A stretch of DNA of 64,000 bases from CAZFQG01 sp964520785 (GCA_964520785.1 CAZFQG010000005.1:1-64000); one strand, 5' to 3'; positions 16,874 through 26,353 are shown, counted from the stretch's first letter. A program made the numbers and translations. Notes: generated from the sequence alone by a model not told the origin.

Positions 16874-16911
16874 AATGTCGTGGTTCCGATAAAATGTCGT
16901 GGTTCCGATAA
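16874..16911 (+). repeat. 19-bp tandem duplication in the DUF4091 gene leader
   Basis: AATGTCGTGGTTCCGATAA is present twice head to tail (16874-16892 and 16893-16911), 20 bases before the start at 16932. Identical copies suggest a recent event. Confidence 0.75.
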
Positions 16912-16931
16912 AGCGCCCCGGAAGCTGCATC

Positions 16932-18899
16932 ATGTCAGTTGCCCACTTTGTCTGTTTCTCCATCTTTCTGTTGGTCTTTTCCTTGCAGGCGGAGGTTACT
17001 CCGGCGGAGACGGTCGTTTGGCCGGTCAGTCCGCTGGAAAAGGTCTTTCGGGATGCCACTCCCCCTGAACGAGCGGGCACCGACGCCGGTACCATCCGGA
17101 TGGAGGCCGCCGCGAATGAATATGAACCGGCCCAGCTCGCCATCCGGTCCAGCTCCCCCCTAAAGGGGCTCAGGACCACCTGTGGATCACTCGCCTCGGA
17201 GGAGGGGAAGTTGATTCCGTCCGAGGCCATTACCGCCCATTTTTTGGGGTACCTTCCGATCGAGCACAACACCGCGCACGCGGAATCGGTGTGGTTACGC
17301 AAGGTACCGTGCGAGATTCCCGATTTCCTGCTGGAAGCCCCCACGATGGACCTTGCGGCGGAAACGACTCAGCCGGTTTGGATCACCGTTCGCGTCCCCA
17401 AGGGGACCTCGCCCGGGGTCTACCAAGGTGCCGTTAGCGTGTCGGCCGAGGGGTTCGAGGCGACGGTACCGGTGGAGCTGACCGTCTTCGCGTTCGAGCT
17501 GCCGGAAAAGCGGCACCTCTTCGTGACGCACTGGTTCCGTCCTACTCGGATCGCGGACTACCACGGCGTCGAACCCTGGTCGGAACCATTCTGGGAGATA
17601 TTGGCGAAGTATGCCGAAAACCTCGCCGCCCACCGGCAGAACGTGATCCAGGTTCCCTGGAATCTCATCGAAGTTACCAGGGAGGCCGACGGTACGCTTA
17701 CCTATGACTATTCGCGTTTCGACCGCTATATCGAGGTCTTCGAGAAGGCGGGCGCCGCCGACATGATCGAGCTGACCCACGTGGGCCATTTCGGTGAAGG
17801 GGGTTGGAGCGGCAGCGAGATCGTCCTCGGCCGGCTTTCGGCGACGGACGCCCAAACGAAGGAACGGATTTCCCTCGATTTTGACGAGGGGCTGAAGCCC
17901 TTCTTGGGGGCGCTGGAGCGGCACCTCGAAAAGACCGGCCGGCTGAAGAAATCGGCCATTCACGTGGCCGACGAACCTTCCATCAACAACGTCGAGTCGT
18001 TCCGGAAGGCCGCCGCGAAGGTCCGTGAAGCGGCCCCCCGACTGCGGCGGATGGACGCGATCGAGACGATCGACTTCACCGGCGCGCTGGAGATATGGGT
18101 CCCCAAGCTGTCCCACTATGAGCGTTGGCGAGACGCCTATGAAGAACGCCGCGGTGACAACCAGTTCTGGTTCTACATCTGCTGCCACCCGGTCGGCCCC
18201 CACTACCCCAACCGTTTCGTGGACCTGCCCCTATCCAATGTTCGCGTACTGCACTGGATCAACTTCGAGGCCGAATTGAAGGGCTATCTCCACTGGGCCC
18301 TCTTCCCATATAGCGGCGACCCTTTCGCGGCGCCGCCGAAGCATTGGTCGCCGGGGGATGACCGGATACTCTACCCCGGCAAGAACGGCCCGATGAACGG
18401 CCTTCGCTGGGAAATGCAGCGGGAGAGCCTGGAGGATTTCGAATACCTGCACCTGTTGTGCGTGAAGACGGACGAGCTGAAGAAATCGCTGGGAGACGCC
18501 GCCGCGTTCGTTCACACGTCGCGGCGCGGCAAGGAACTCTGCCGGCGGATCGTCCCGTCGATCGGCAATATCAACCGCGATCCGGCCACTATCATGGAAA
18601 CCCGCCGGGCGATCGCCGAGGAAATCGCCGCCCTCGACCGGAAGCCGCTCCTCCTCTTCGAGACGGAACCGCCGGAGGGGACGGTGCTGATCCACGGCCC
18701 CATCAATGTGGAGGTCCGCGGAATCACCGAGCCCGGCGCGGCGGTCACGATCAATGGCGACGCGGTTTCGCTCGGCCCCGACGGCCGATTCGCCAAGGTT
18801 GTTTTCGTCCATTCGAAGGATCACGCCGAGATCAAGGTCGAGGTCGAGAAGGACGGTCATAAGAAGACCCACGTTCGACGATTTCCCGTTCGCGATTGA
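16932..18899 (+). CDS. secreted DUF4091 glycoside-hydrolase-like protein
   Basis: 655 residues from ATG 16932, with signal peptide MSVAHFVCFSIFLLVFSLQA. An N-terminal beta-sandwich (about 25-200, with MEAAANEYEPAQLAIRS) precedes a TIM-barrel-like domain (about 210-560) with VIQVPWN, HVADEPS and NGLRWEMQRESLEDFEYL, the DUF4091 signature. A C-terminal Ig-like domain (about 580-655) follows. The barrel fold and acidic residues suggest action on a carbohydrate, but the substrate is unknown. The next two genes encode a DUF1349 protein and a sugar porter, supporting a glycan-use role. Confidence 0.75.
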   Translation: MSVAHFVCFSIFLLVFSLQAEVTPAETVVWPVSPLEKVFRDATPPERAGTDAGTIRMEAAANEYEPAQLAIRSSSPLKGLRTTCGSLASEEGKLIPSEAITAHFLGYLPIEHNTAHAESVWLRKVPCEIPDFLLEAPTMDLAAETTQPVWITVRVPKGTSPGVYQGAVSVSAEGFEATVPVELTVFAFELPEKRHLFVTHWFRPTRIADYHGVEPWSEPFWEILAKYAENLAAHRQNVIQVPWNLIEVTREADGTLTYDYSRFDRYIEVFEKAGAADMIELTHVGHFGEGGWSGSEIVLGRLSATDAQTKERISLDFDEGLKPFLGALERHLEKTGRLKKSAIHVADEPSINNVESFRKAAAKVREAAPRLRRMDAIETIDFTGALEIWVPKLSHYERWRDAYEERRGDNQFWFYICCHPVGPHYPNRFVDLPLSNVRVLHWINFEAELKGYLHWALFPYSGDPFAAPPKHWSPGDDRILYPGKNGPMNGLRWEMQRESLEDFEYLHLLCVKTDELKKSLGDAAAFVHTSRRGKELCRRIVPSIGNINRDPATIMETRRAIAEEIAALDRKPLLLFETEPPEGTVLIHGPINVEVRGITEPGAAVTINGDAVSLGPDGRFAKVVFVHSKDHAEIKVEVEKDGHKKTHVRRFPVRD

Positions 18900-18927
18900 G
18901 AGTATCCCCAACTTCCCGGAGCCAACC

Positions 18928-19515
18928 ATGAGCACGTTCGACCTCACGAAAGGTCCACTCCCCGGCTTCCATTGGCACTGCGAACCGAAGTCGTTTACCT
19001 ACGGTCCCGCCGGTTTGGAAATCGTCACGGACGAGAACACTGATTTCTGGCAGCGCCCCCAAGAGGGAATCCGTCGCGACAACGGCCATTTCTACTTCAC
19101 CCGGTCCGCCGGCGATTTCGTCCTCAAGGCGACATTGGCCTTTGTGCCGGAGGTCCAGTACGACCAATGCGGGTTGATGGTCCGCGTCGACGCCGAGAAC
19201 TGGATCAAGTGCTCGCTGGAATACGAGAACGAATCGTTCGGACGGCTCGGTTCGGTCGTAACGAATCGCGGCCACTCCGACTGGGCGACGCACGATGTAC
19301 CGACGACGATCCGGGAGGCTTCGTACCAAATCCGCCGGACCGGGGCGGGTTTCCTCGTCGAGCAGTCTTTCGATGGGGGGCCGTTTCGCCAGATGCGCGA
19401 CACGCGGCTGCACGAGGCCGAGGGTGAAGTCGCCCTGGGGGTCTATGCGTGCAGTCCCAAGCGGGGCGGATTTCGCTGCGTCGTCCGCGAATTGAGTATT
19501 GCTCCTTCATCCTGA
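18928..19515 (+). CDS. DUF1349 (concanavalin-like) protein
   Basis: 195 residues without a signal peptide. The segment EIVTDENTDFWQRPQEGIRR followed by GHFYFTR, LMVRVDAENWIKCSLEYEN and ALGVYACSPKRGGFRCV is the DUF1349 beta-sandwich, related in fold to concanavalin-like lectins. These proteins are usually assigned to carbohydrate binding or handling. It sits 28 bases after the DUF4091 gene and 53 bases before a sugar porter, so a shared transcript is likely. Confidence 0.8.
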   Translation: MSTFDLTKGPLPGFHWHCEPKSFTYGPAGLEIVTDENTDFWQRPQEGIRRDNGHFYFTRSAGDFVLKATLAFVPEVQYDQCGLMVRVDAENWIKCSLEYENESFGRLGSVVTNRGHSDWATHDVPTTIREASYQIRRTGAGFLVEQSFDGGPFRQMRDTRLHEAEGEVALGVYACSPKRGGFRCVVRELSIAPSS

Positions 19516-19568
19516 TTCAGGGACACCGCCTCAGAGAACCACCAGAAACAAGAACCACGGAACTACCC

Positions 19569-20984
19569 ATGTCTCAACCATTCCCCAGCGCATCCGACCG
19601 CGGCAGCGGTGCCTATTTGGCGATGATTTGCGGCGTCGCCTCTCTTGGCGGACTCCTTTTCGGTTTCGATACGGCCGTCATCTCCGGAACGGTCGAGATG
19701 GTACAAGAACAGTTTGAACTTACCGACGCCCTAAAAGGGTGGTTCACGAGTTCCGCACTGATCGGGTGCATCCTGGGCGCGCTCATCGCGGGGTGGTCGG
19801 GAGATCGGCTTGGGAGAAAGCCGTGCCTGATCTTCGCCGCCTTGCTGTTCTTCATCTCGGCCCTCGGCTCGGCGATTCCGCCGAACTTCAGCGTACTGAT
19901 TCCGGCGCGCTGGATTGGCGGCGTGGGCGTTGGAATGGCATCGGTCCTTGGGCCGATTTACATCACCGAGTTCTGCCCTCCCAAAATCCGTGGGCGATTG
20001 GTCGCCCTGTATCAGCTCTCGATCGTCATCGGGATTCTCGCCGCGTATTTCTCGAATTGGTCTTTGCAGCTTTTCGCGACAAACTTCCCCGAGACCTTCG
20101 GTGGGGCCGGCTTTCTGCACTGGACTTTGGTCGCCGAAGTCTGGCGCGGCATGTTCGGAGCCGAGATGATTCCGGCCGCCCTCTTTTTCTTTCTCCTGTT
20201 CCTGGTTCCGGAGAGTCCCCGGTGGCTCATCAAGGCGGGAAGGACGGACGAGGGTTTCGCGATTCTCCGCCGAATCGCCGGGACGGCCACGGCCCAACAG
20301 GAGTTGGACGAAATCCGCCAAGGTCTCGCACAAGAACGCGGCAGCTTCGCCGAACTCTTCGAGCCGGGTTTCCGCAAGGCGCTCCTCGTTGGTGTCGGGC
20401 TCTCCTTCTTCGGACAACTCACCGGCGTGAACGTGATTGTCTACTACGGACCTACGATCCTTAAGGAAGCAGGCTTCGCCTTTGACAACGCTCTGGGCTT
20501 CCAGGTCCTCCTCGGCGTCATTAACCTCGTCTTCACCGTCGCCGCCATCCTTACGATCGACTCGTTGGGTCGGCGTCCTCTCCTCGTCGGCGGTATGGGA
20601 ATGGTGACTCTCATGCTCCTCGGCACCGCATTCCTCTTCGCGACCGGCGTCAAGGGCATTCCCATCGTCATTCTGTTGGGTCTTTACATCGCCTTTCTCG
20701 CCTTTTCCATCTGCGGGGTCATCTGGGTTCTCACTCCGGAGATATTCCCCAACCGCATCCGCGGCCAAGGCGCCTCGATCTCCACGTTCACGAACTGGTC
20801 GATGAACGCCGCCGCCGCCGGCATCTTCCCCTGGTACGTCGCCCAATACGGCATGGGAGCCGGTTTCTTCACCTTCGCCGCCATCTGCCTCGTCGCCACG
20901 GCATTCTTCTTCCTCCTGGTTCCGGAAACCAAGGGCCGGTCGCTGGAAGAGATTGAGCGTTTCTGGAAGGAGGGGAAATTCTAG
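19569..20984 (+). CDS. sugar porter-family MFS transporter
   Basis: 471 residues with about 12 membrane helices. Sugar-porter signatures are plain: GGLLFGFDTAVISG in helix 1, GDRLGRKP in the first loop, PESPRWLIKAGR after helix 6, GQLTGVNVIVYY in helix 7, and PETKGRSLEEIE at the C-terminus. It should import a monosaccharide with protons in the inner membrane. The start at ATG 19569 is chosen because the N-terminal polar stretch before helix 1 then has the usual length. Substrate identity is unknown; the adjacent DUF4091 and DUF1349 genes suggest the product of glycan breakdown. Confidence 0.9.
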   Translation: MSQPFPSASDRGSGAYLAMICGVASLGGLLFGFDTAVISGTVEMVQEQFELTDALKGWFTSSALIGCILGALIAGWSGDRLGRKPCLIFAALLFFISALGSAIPPNFSVLIPARWIGGVGVGMASVLGPIYITEFCPPKIRGRLVALYQLSIVIGILAAYFSNWSLQLFATNFPETFGGAGFLHWTLVAEVWRGMFGAEMIPAALFFFLLFLVPESPRWLIKAGRTDEGFAILRRIAGTATAQQELDEIRQGLAQERGSFAELFEPGFRKALLVGVGLSFFGQLTGVNVIVYYGPTILKEAGFAFDNALGFQVLLGVINLVFTVAAILTIDSLGRRPLLVGGMGMVTLMLLGTAFLFATGVKGIPIVILLGLYIAFLAFSICGVIWVLTPEIFPNRIRGQGASISTFTNWSMNAAAAGIFPWYVAQYGMGAGFFTFAAICLVATAFFFLLVPETKGRSLEEIERFWKEGKF

Positions 20985-21033
20985 AACTCGTACAGAAACG
21001 ACTTACCGAATTCCACTATGCTGCGCTTCGTGA

Positions 21034-21061
21034 AGGCCGGGATAGGCCTCCAGTCTTTTTT
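21034..21061 (+). terminator. weak hairpin followed by a T run
   Basis: AGGCC (21034-21038) pairs with GGCCT (21045-21049) around GGGATA; six T residues follow at 21056-21061, 6 bases from the stem. The short stem and gap make this a weak terminator for the sugar porter transcript. Confidence 0.35.
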
Positions 21062-21266
21062 CAGAGAGGTTTTTGGCCCGTCGAAGGACCACGACCGCTC
21101 GTCCAGACCCATGACAGAAAGAACCCATAGACCTGGTGGTATATGACCATCCTATTTAGTTAATCTTCCCCGGAGTGAAGACGGGACTGCCGAGATTGTG
21201 TGGGTGCGTGCGGGCCGACAAAGCCCCTGCCTCGCCTTTTTTTGCCTATTCACCTCGCGAGGGGGC

Positions 21267-21275
21267 TGGTATAAT
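21267..21275 (+). promoter_or_regulatory. extended -10 promoter of guaA
   Basis: TGGTATAAT is a perfect extended -10 element (TGnTATAAT), 23 bases before the guaA start. No good -35 exists at the right distance, as is common for extended -10 promoters. Transcription would start near 21282, leaving a leader of under 20 bases. Confidence 0.6.
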
Positions 21276-21298
21276 CACGCGTTTTCCCCCCTTCGAGA

Positions 21299-22855
21299 AT
21301 GGCCATGCGAAAGACGGCTGACGAACGAATCCTGGTTCTCGACTTCGGTTCCCAATACGCGCAGTTGATCGCGAGGCGTGTCCGGCAGGAGCACACCTAT
21401 TGCGAAATCGTGCGGCACGACATCACCCCCGAACGGATTCGCGAGCTGAATCCGAGGGGCTTGATCCTCTCCGGAAGTCCCTCAAGCGTGTACGAGCCGG
21501 GGTCTCCGAGGTGCGACCCGGGAATCTTCGCGATGGGCTTGCCCGTTTTGGGCATTTGCTATGGAATGCACCTAATTTGCGAGGCGCTCGGCGCGCGGGT
21601 CAAAAGCGTCTCCTCTCGCGAGTATGGACGAGCCGAGTGCAACGTTTTGCGACCGAATGCGCTCTTTGAAGGCGTCCCCGGCCGGAGCGTCGTCTGGATG
21701 AGCCACGGGGATCAGGTCTGCGAGGTGACGGGGGATTTCATCGCGTTGGCCGCGACCGCCACTTGTCCCATGGCGGCGGTAAAATACGACGGACTCCCGG
21801 TTTACGGACTCCAATTCCATCCGGAAGTAACGCATTCCGCCGAAGGTCGGAAGGTCCTTTCGAACTTCCTGACCCTCGCGTGCGGATGTAGCGGTACATG
21901 GCGGCTGGGCGATTTCGCCGACGAGGTGATCGCGGAGGTCCGCGAGCGCGTCGGCGAGGGGCGGGTCGTCTGCGGGCTCTCCGGGGGCGTCGACTCTTCC
22001 GTCACCGCGGCGCTGCTTTCACGAGCGATCGGCAAGCAGTTGTCCTGCATTCTGGTCGACAACGGGCTGTTGCGGCAGGGGGAGGCCGGAATGGTCATCA
22101 AGGAGTTCACCGACCACTTCAAGACCGACCTGCACGTCGTCGAGGGACAGAAGAAGTTTCTGGATGCGCTTGCCGGCGAGGTTAATCCCCAGGAAAAACG
22201 GCGGAAGATCGGACACGCGTTCATTGAATGCTTTGCCGAAGAAGCGGCCAGGATACAAGGAGCCGAGTTCCTCGCCCAGGGAACGCTGTACCCCGACGTC
22301 ATCGAAAGCGGCGGCAGCGTGGATGGTCCGGCGGCGACGATCAAACTGCACCACAATGTGGGAGGCCTGCCGGAAGACTTGTGTTTTCAATTGATCGAGC
22401 CACTCCGCGACCTATTCAAGGACGAGGTCCGCGAGTTGGGGCTCCAACTAGGGCTTCCGGAGGAGATCGTCTGGCGGCACCCCTTCCCGGGTCCGGGGCT
22501 TGCCGTTCGATGCCTGGGGGAGGTTACGAAGGAGCGACTGGAGACGCTGCGCAAGGCCGATTGGATCGTCGTGGAAGAAATCCGCGAGGCGGGCCTCTAC
22601 CGGAAGACGTCTCAATCGTTCGCGGTCCTGTTGCCGATCCAGACGGTCGGCGTCATGGGGGATGCGCGGACGTATGAAAATGTCGTCGCCGTTCGTTCCA
22701 TCGACAGCGAGGACTTCATGACGGCCGACTTCAGCCGGCTGCCGCACGAGCTTCTCGCGACGATTTCCACCAGAATAATCAACGAAGTGGCCGGGGTGAA
22801 CCGCGTGGTTTACGATATCAGCTCGAAGCCGCCGGCGACCATCGAGTGGGAATAG
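21299..22855 (+). CDS. guaA: GMP synthase (glutamine-hydrolysing)
   Basis: 518 residues, full family length. The N-terminal class I amidotransferase domain (about 1-200) has the catalytic GICYGMH cysteine and LQFHPEVTHS for the His-Glu pair. The ATP-pyrophosphatase domain has the PP-loop GLSGGVDSSV. The C-terminal dimerisation domain ends YDISSKPPATIEWE, the conserved GuaA tail. It converts XMP to GMP in the cytoplasm using glutamine and ATP. It follows a clear extended -10 promoter; an ATG two codons downstream is an equally possible start. xseB follows 88 bases later. Confidence 0.97.
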   Translation: MAMRKTADERILVLDFGSQYAQLIARRVRQEHTYCEIVRHDITPERIRELNPRGLILSGSPSSVYEPGSPRCDPGIFAMGLPVLGICYGMHLICEALGARVKSVSSREYGRAECNVLRPNALFEGVPGRSVVWMSHGDQVCEVTGDFIALAATATCPMAAVKYDGLPVYGLQFHPEVTHSAEGRKVLSNFLTLACGCSGTWRLGDFADEVIAEVRERVGEGRVVCGLSGGVDSSVTAALLSRAIGKQLSCILVDNGLLRQGEAGMVIKEFTDHFKTDLHVVEGQKKFLDALAGEVNPQEKRRKIGHAFIECFAEEAARIQGAEFLAQGTLYPDVIESGGSVDGPAATIKLHHNVGGLPEDLCFQLIEPLRDLFKDEVRELGLQLGLPEEIVWRHPFPGPGLAVRCLGEVTKERLETLRKADWIVVEEIREAGLYRKTSQSFAVLLPIQTVGVMGDARTYENVVAVRSIDSEDFMTADFSRLPHELLATISTRIINEVAGVNRVVYDISSKPPATIEWE

Positions 22856-22902
22856 CGCGGCAAGGCCGGCACGCGCCTTACCGTCACATCCAACCCGGAA
22901 GC

Positions 22903-22934
22903 GACTATAACCGGAAGGGACCATAACCGGAAGG
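22903..22934 (+). repeat. 16-bp tandem duplication before xseB
   Basis: GACTATAACCGGAAGG (22903-22918) and GACCATAACCGGAAGG (22919-22934) lie head to tail with one mismatch. Each copy carries a GGAAGG that can serve as a ribosome-binding site; the second is 9 bases before the xseB ATG. Confidence 0.75.
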
Positions 22935-22943
22935 AACGAACCG

Positions 22944-23294
22944 ATGCCAGAAAACGTTCGCAGTGAAGCAGATAGGAATAGTCCCAGCTTTGAGTCCGCC
23001 ATGAAGGAACTCGACGCGATAGTCCGGGAACTGGAGGAGGGGGAGATCGACCTGGAAACCTCGCTCCTGCGTTACGAGCGAGGCGTGAAGCTGCTGCGGC
23101 GCTGTCACGCGGTACTTCTGGAGGCCGAACGGCGCGTGGACCTGCTCCGCGATGTCGACGAAGACGGGAATCCGGTGACGGAACCTTTTTCGCACGAAGA
23201 ACTCACGCTGGAGGAGAAGGCGCGGCGGCGAAGCCGGCGACGCTCCTTTTCTTCCGCGGACGACGAACATCCCCCTCTGGACGAATTAGCGTAG
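22944..23294 (+). CDS. xseB: exodeoxyribonuclease VII small subunit
   Basis: 116 residues. The core, SFESAMKELDAIVRELEEGE followed by IDLETSLLRYERGVKLLRRC, is the XseB helical hairpin that binds the large nuclease subunit XseA. A basic/acidic tail (ARRRSRRRSFSSADDEHPP) extends beyond the usual ~80 residues. xseA is not in the window. The order xseB-ispA-dxs is a classic bacterial operon, which supports all three calls. Confidence 0.93.
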   Translation: MPENVRSEADRNSPSFESAMKELDAIVRELEEGEIDLETSLLRYERGVKLLRRCHAVLLEAERRVDLLRDVDEDGNPVTEPFSHEELTLEEKARRRSRRRSFSSADDEHPPLDELA

Positions 23295-23425
23295 ATCGGG
23301 TATTTTGGGTCAATTACGGACGCCGAGGCGGATGGAATGCCGTGCGTCCACCTGGCCAGGAGTGCCGAAAACCCGCTGCGGCGACCATCGTCGCCGCGCG
23401 GTCCCAAGGATGTAATCCACGCACG

Positions 23426-24313
23426 ATGTGTTCCTACAGCGACTTCCGCCAATTCGCCGACGCATACCGTCCTCGCGTCGAAGCGGCCCTTGAACGCTTC
23501 TCCAGCGGCGAGGCGGGGTGTCCCGAGCGTTTGCGCGAGGCCGTGCGATACAGCCTTCTATCCCCGGGGAAGCGACTGAGACCCTTGTTGGCGCTGATGG
23601 CGGCGGACGCCTGCGGAGGTTTAGCCGAAGTAGCGATGCCGGCGGCCTGCGCGGTGGAAATGATCCATGCCTACTCGCTGATCCACGACGATCTCCCGGC
23701 GATGGACGACGACGATCTCCGCCGTGGACGCCCCACCTGCCATAAGGCCTTCGGCGAGGCAATGGCCATTCTGGCCGGCGATGCCTTGCAGGCGATGGCC
23801 TTCGAGACGCTCGCGGAGGCGCCCGTTTCCGACGGTGCGCTGCGAGAGATGTTCCGCGTTCTGGCCCGCGCGGCGGGTCCGGCGTGTTTGGTTGGAGGCC
23901 AAGCGGACGATATCCATCCCGAGGAAATCGCCGACTTTGAAACACTCCAGTCGGTCCACCTGCGGAAAACCGCCGCGATGATCGAGGCATCGCTCCATTT
24001 GGGCGCCCTCTCCGCCGAAGCCGATTCCGTTTATGTCGCCGCCCTCAGCGAATACGGCCGTCGCGTGGGCCTGGCTTTTCAGGTTATCGACGACTTGTTG
24101 GATGTCAGCGGGAACGAGGCGGCCGTGGGAAAGCGACTGGGAAAAGACGCGAATCTTGCAAAAAAGACATACCCCCTCCTTTTAGGGATTGAAGGCAGCC
24201 GAAGAGAATCGCGACAATTGATAGAAGACGCAAAAGGCTGGTTGCGGGTTTTTGGCGATAAGGCGGCGCCGCTTCGCGGTCTCGCAACGTATGTACTTCA
24301 GAGAGAAAGATGA
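23426..24313 (+). CDS. ispA: polyprenyl (farnesyl/geranylgeranyl) diphosphate synthase
   Basis: 295 residues, typical for the short-chain trans-prenyl synthases. The first Asp-rich motif is HDDLPAMDDDDLRRG and the second FQVIDDLLD; both bind magnesium-diphosphate. GKRLRPLL and VGGQAxD-type helices match the fold. It condenses IPP with allylic diphosphates in the cytoplasm. Product chain length cannot be settled by eye. The start at ATG 23426 (MCSYSDFRQF) matches family length; the frame is open further upstream. dxs follows. Confidence 0.9.
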   Translation: MCSYSDFRQFADAYRPRVEAALERFSSGEAGCPERLREAVRYSLLSPGKRLRPLLALMAADACGGLAEVAMPAACAVEMIHAYSLIHDDLPAMDDDDLRRGRPTCHKAFGEAMAILAGDALQAMAFETLAEAPVSDGALREMFRVLARAAGPACLVGGQADDIHPEEIADFETLQSVHLRKTAAMIEASLHLGALSAEADSVYVAALSEYGRRVGLAFQVIDDLLDVSGNEAAVGKRLGKDANLAKKTYPLLLGIEGSRRESRQLIEDAKGWLRVFGDKAAPLRGLATYVLQRER

Positions 24314-24442
24314 TCGCCGTGCTCGGCGAAGAGACCCTCGGTAGAGATTTTTCGTTACCACCATTGCTGGAATTCGTGCCAAAACGGAACGCCGGACTCG
24401 AATCACTCGCCGGACAAACACGGGGATTGAAATAGACGTGAT

Positions 24443-26353
24443 ATGGGCGAAGCCCCTTTTGCCATGGATGAATTGTTATCTCGAATTGAATCCCCCGCCG
24501 ATCTGAGGGATTTGTCGCCGGAGGAATTGGAGCGCGTGGCGGTGGAGATGCGTCAAGCGCTCTGCAGGCTGGTCCAAACCCGAGCCGCCCACTTCGCCTC
24601 GAACCTGGGGGTGGTCGAACTCACTCTGGCCTTGCACACCACGTTCGATTTCGCCGTCGACCGTCTCATCTGGGATACAGGCCACCAGATCTACCCGCAC
24701 AAGATGATCACGGGGCGCTATGACGAATTTCCCAGTATTCGCACGAGGCACGGGTTGATGGGGTATCCCAATCCGGAGGAAAGCCCTTATGATCTTATGA
24801 TGACCGGGCACGCGGGATGCAGCGTTTCGACCGCGGCCGGGCTCAAGTTGGGCGATGATCTTCTTCGCCCCGACGACCACCGGCACTCCGTCGCCGTCGT
24901 GGGGGACGGAGCGTTCGCCTGCGGGATCATATTCGAAGCCCTCAACCACATGGCCGGACTCAAGCGGAAACTCACCGTCGTGCTCAACGACAACCGCATG
25001 GCGATTTGTCCATCGGTGGGGGGTCTGGTCGACTATCTGGCACGGCTTCGGATGAACCGGTTTTACACGGGGCTGAAGAGCGAAGTACATCGCACGTTCG
25101 ACCGCATTCCCCTATTGGGGAAGCCGACGGCTCGTTTTCTGGGGAACATGAAGGAATCACTCAAGGCGGGTCTTACCGGCGGCATGTTTTTCGAGGAACT
25201 CGGTTTTCGCTATCTTGGTCCCGTAGACGGCCACAATATGTCGCAGCTTCGGGACTACCTGAAGATGGCTAAGGACTTCGAATCACCGGTTCTTCTCCAC
25301 ATCATTACGGAAAAGGGCCACGGATTCGAACCCGCGGCGGAAGACCCGGTGGCGTTTCATGCTCCCGCTCCATTGGCGGAAGAGAACGGCAACGATCTGT
25401 CACATGAGCGCGGACCGACCTACACCGTCATCGCGCGGGATGCCATTCTCGACCAGATGCGAAAGCGGTTGGAAGTATGCGTTATTACCGCCGCGATGTG
25501 CCAAGGGAACAAGCTCGAACCGATCCGCGATGAGTTTCCGGATAGGTTCTTCGACGTGGGTATTTGCGAGTCACACGCGGTCGCGATGGCCGGCGGAATG
25601 GCGAAGGTCGGCGGGCGTCCCATCGTCGACATCTACAGCACGTTCATGCAGCGCAGCTACGACCAGATATTCCAGGAGGTCTCCCTGCAAAACCTTCCAG
25701 TCCTCCTGATGCTCGACCGGGCCGGTTTGGTGGGCGCCGACGGCCCCACGCACCACGGAGTGTTCGACCTGGCGTATCTCCGCCCATTCCCGAACCTCGT
25801 GATCATGGCCCCCGGCGACGCGGCGGACTTGAAGGCGATGGTCGAATTCGCTCTCAAATGGGACGGCCCGACGGTGATCCGGTACCCCCGCGCGGTGGCC
25901 GATTTCGTCAATCGCGAGCGCGCCCCTATCCGGTTGGGAGAATCGGAAACCCTCCATTGGGGCGAAGACGGCGCGATTCTTGCCTGTGGATCAATGGTCG
26001 CGCCCGCGGCGGAAGCGGCGGAAGTCTTGGCGGAGGAAGGACTCGACCTGGCCGTAATCAACGCGAGGTTCGTCAAACCAGTGGATGCGTCGATCGTTCG
26101 TCGCGTGCTGGAGGACTGCCGTTTCGTTCTTACCGTCGAGGAAGGGGCACTCATGGGGGGATTTGGTAGCGCCGTTCTGGAGACCGCGAACGAAATGGGG
26201 CTCTCCACCTCCCACCTGCGGCGCCTTGGAATCCCGGACCGGTACATCGAACACGGCGAACGTGGGGAGCTCCTTGCCGAAATCGGGCTGACGGCCGACG
26301 CGATCGCGAGCGAATGCCGTGCGTTGGCCCGCGCCATGGCCGTGAAGGAATAG
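24443..26353 (+). CDS. dxs: 1-deoxy-D-xylulose-5-phosphate synthase
   Basis: 636 residues, full length. The thiamine diphosphate site is VVGDGAFACGIIFEALNHM with VVLNDNRMAICPSVGG. The central domain has DVGICESHAVAMAGGMAKVG and YSTFMQRSYDQIFQE. LMLDRAGLVGADGPTHHGVFD is the conserved DXS signature, and the transketolase C-terminal domain ends the protein. It joins pyruvate and glyceraldehyde-3-phosphate, the first step of the MEP isoprenoid pathway, feeding the prenyl synthase encoded upstream. An alternative start is ATG 24464. Its stop abuts the end of the convergent CPBP gene with no spacer. Confidence 0.96.
   Translation: MGEAPFAMDELLSRIESPADLRDLSPEELERVAVEMRQALCRLVQTRAAHFASNLGVVELTLALHTTFDFAVDRLIWDTGHQIYPHKMITGRYDEFPSIRTRHGLMGYPNPEESPYDLMMTGHAGCSVSTAAGLKLGDDLLRPDDHRHSVAVVGDGAFACGIIFEALNHMAGLKRKLTVVLNDNRMAICPSVGGLVDYLARLRMNRFYTGLKSEVHRTFDRIPLLGKPTARFLGNMKESLKAGLTGGMFFEELGFRYLGPVDGHNMSQLRDYLKMAKDFESPVLLHIITEKGHGFEPAAEDPVAFHAPAPLAEENGNDLSHERGPTYTVIARDAILDQMRKRLEVCVITAAMCQGNKLEPIRDEFPDRFFDVGICESHAVAMAGGMAKVGGRPIVDIYSTFMQRSYDQIFQEVSLQNLPVLLMLDRAGLVGADGPTHHGVFDLAYLRPFPNLVIMAPGDAADLKAMVEFALKWDGPTVIRYPRAVADFVNRERAPIRLGESETLHWGEDGAILACGSMVAPAAEAAEVLAEEGLDLAVINARFVKPVDASIVRRVLEDCRFVLTVEEGALMGGFGSAVLETANEMGLSTSHLRRLGIPDRYIEHGERGELLAEIGLTADAIASECRALARAMAVKE

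Larger units (their letters stand above)
20985..21298. other. intergenic region before guaA
   Basis: 314 bases holding a weak terminator-like hairpin (21034-21061) and an extended -10 promoter (21267-21275). I see no purine riboswitch signature and no small gene. Confidence 0.5.

Noticed and set aside
16874..16911. CRISPR-like repeats
   Set aside because: This and the other direct repeats have just two head-to-tail copies without spacers and no cas genes.
21100..21290. Purine riboswitch before guaA
   Set aside because: The conserved purine-aptamer loop and junction sequences are not present.
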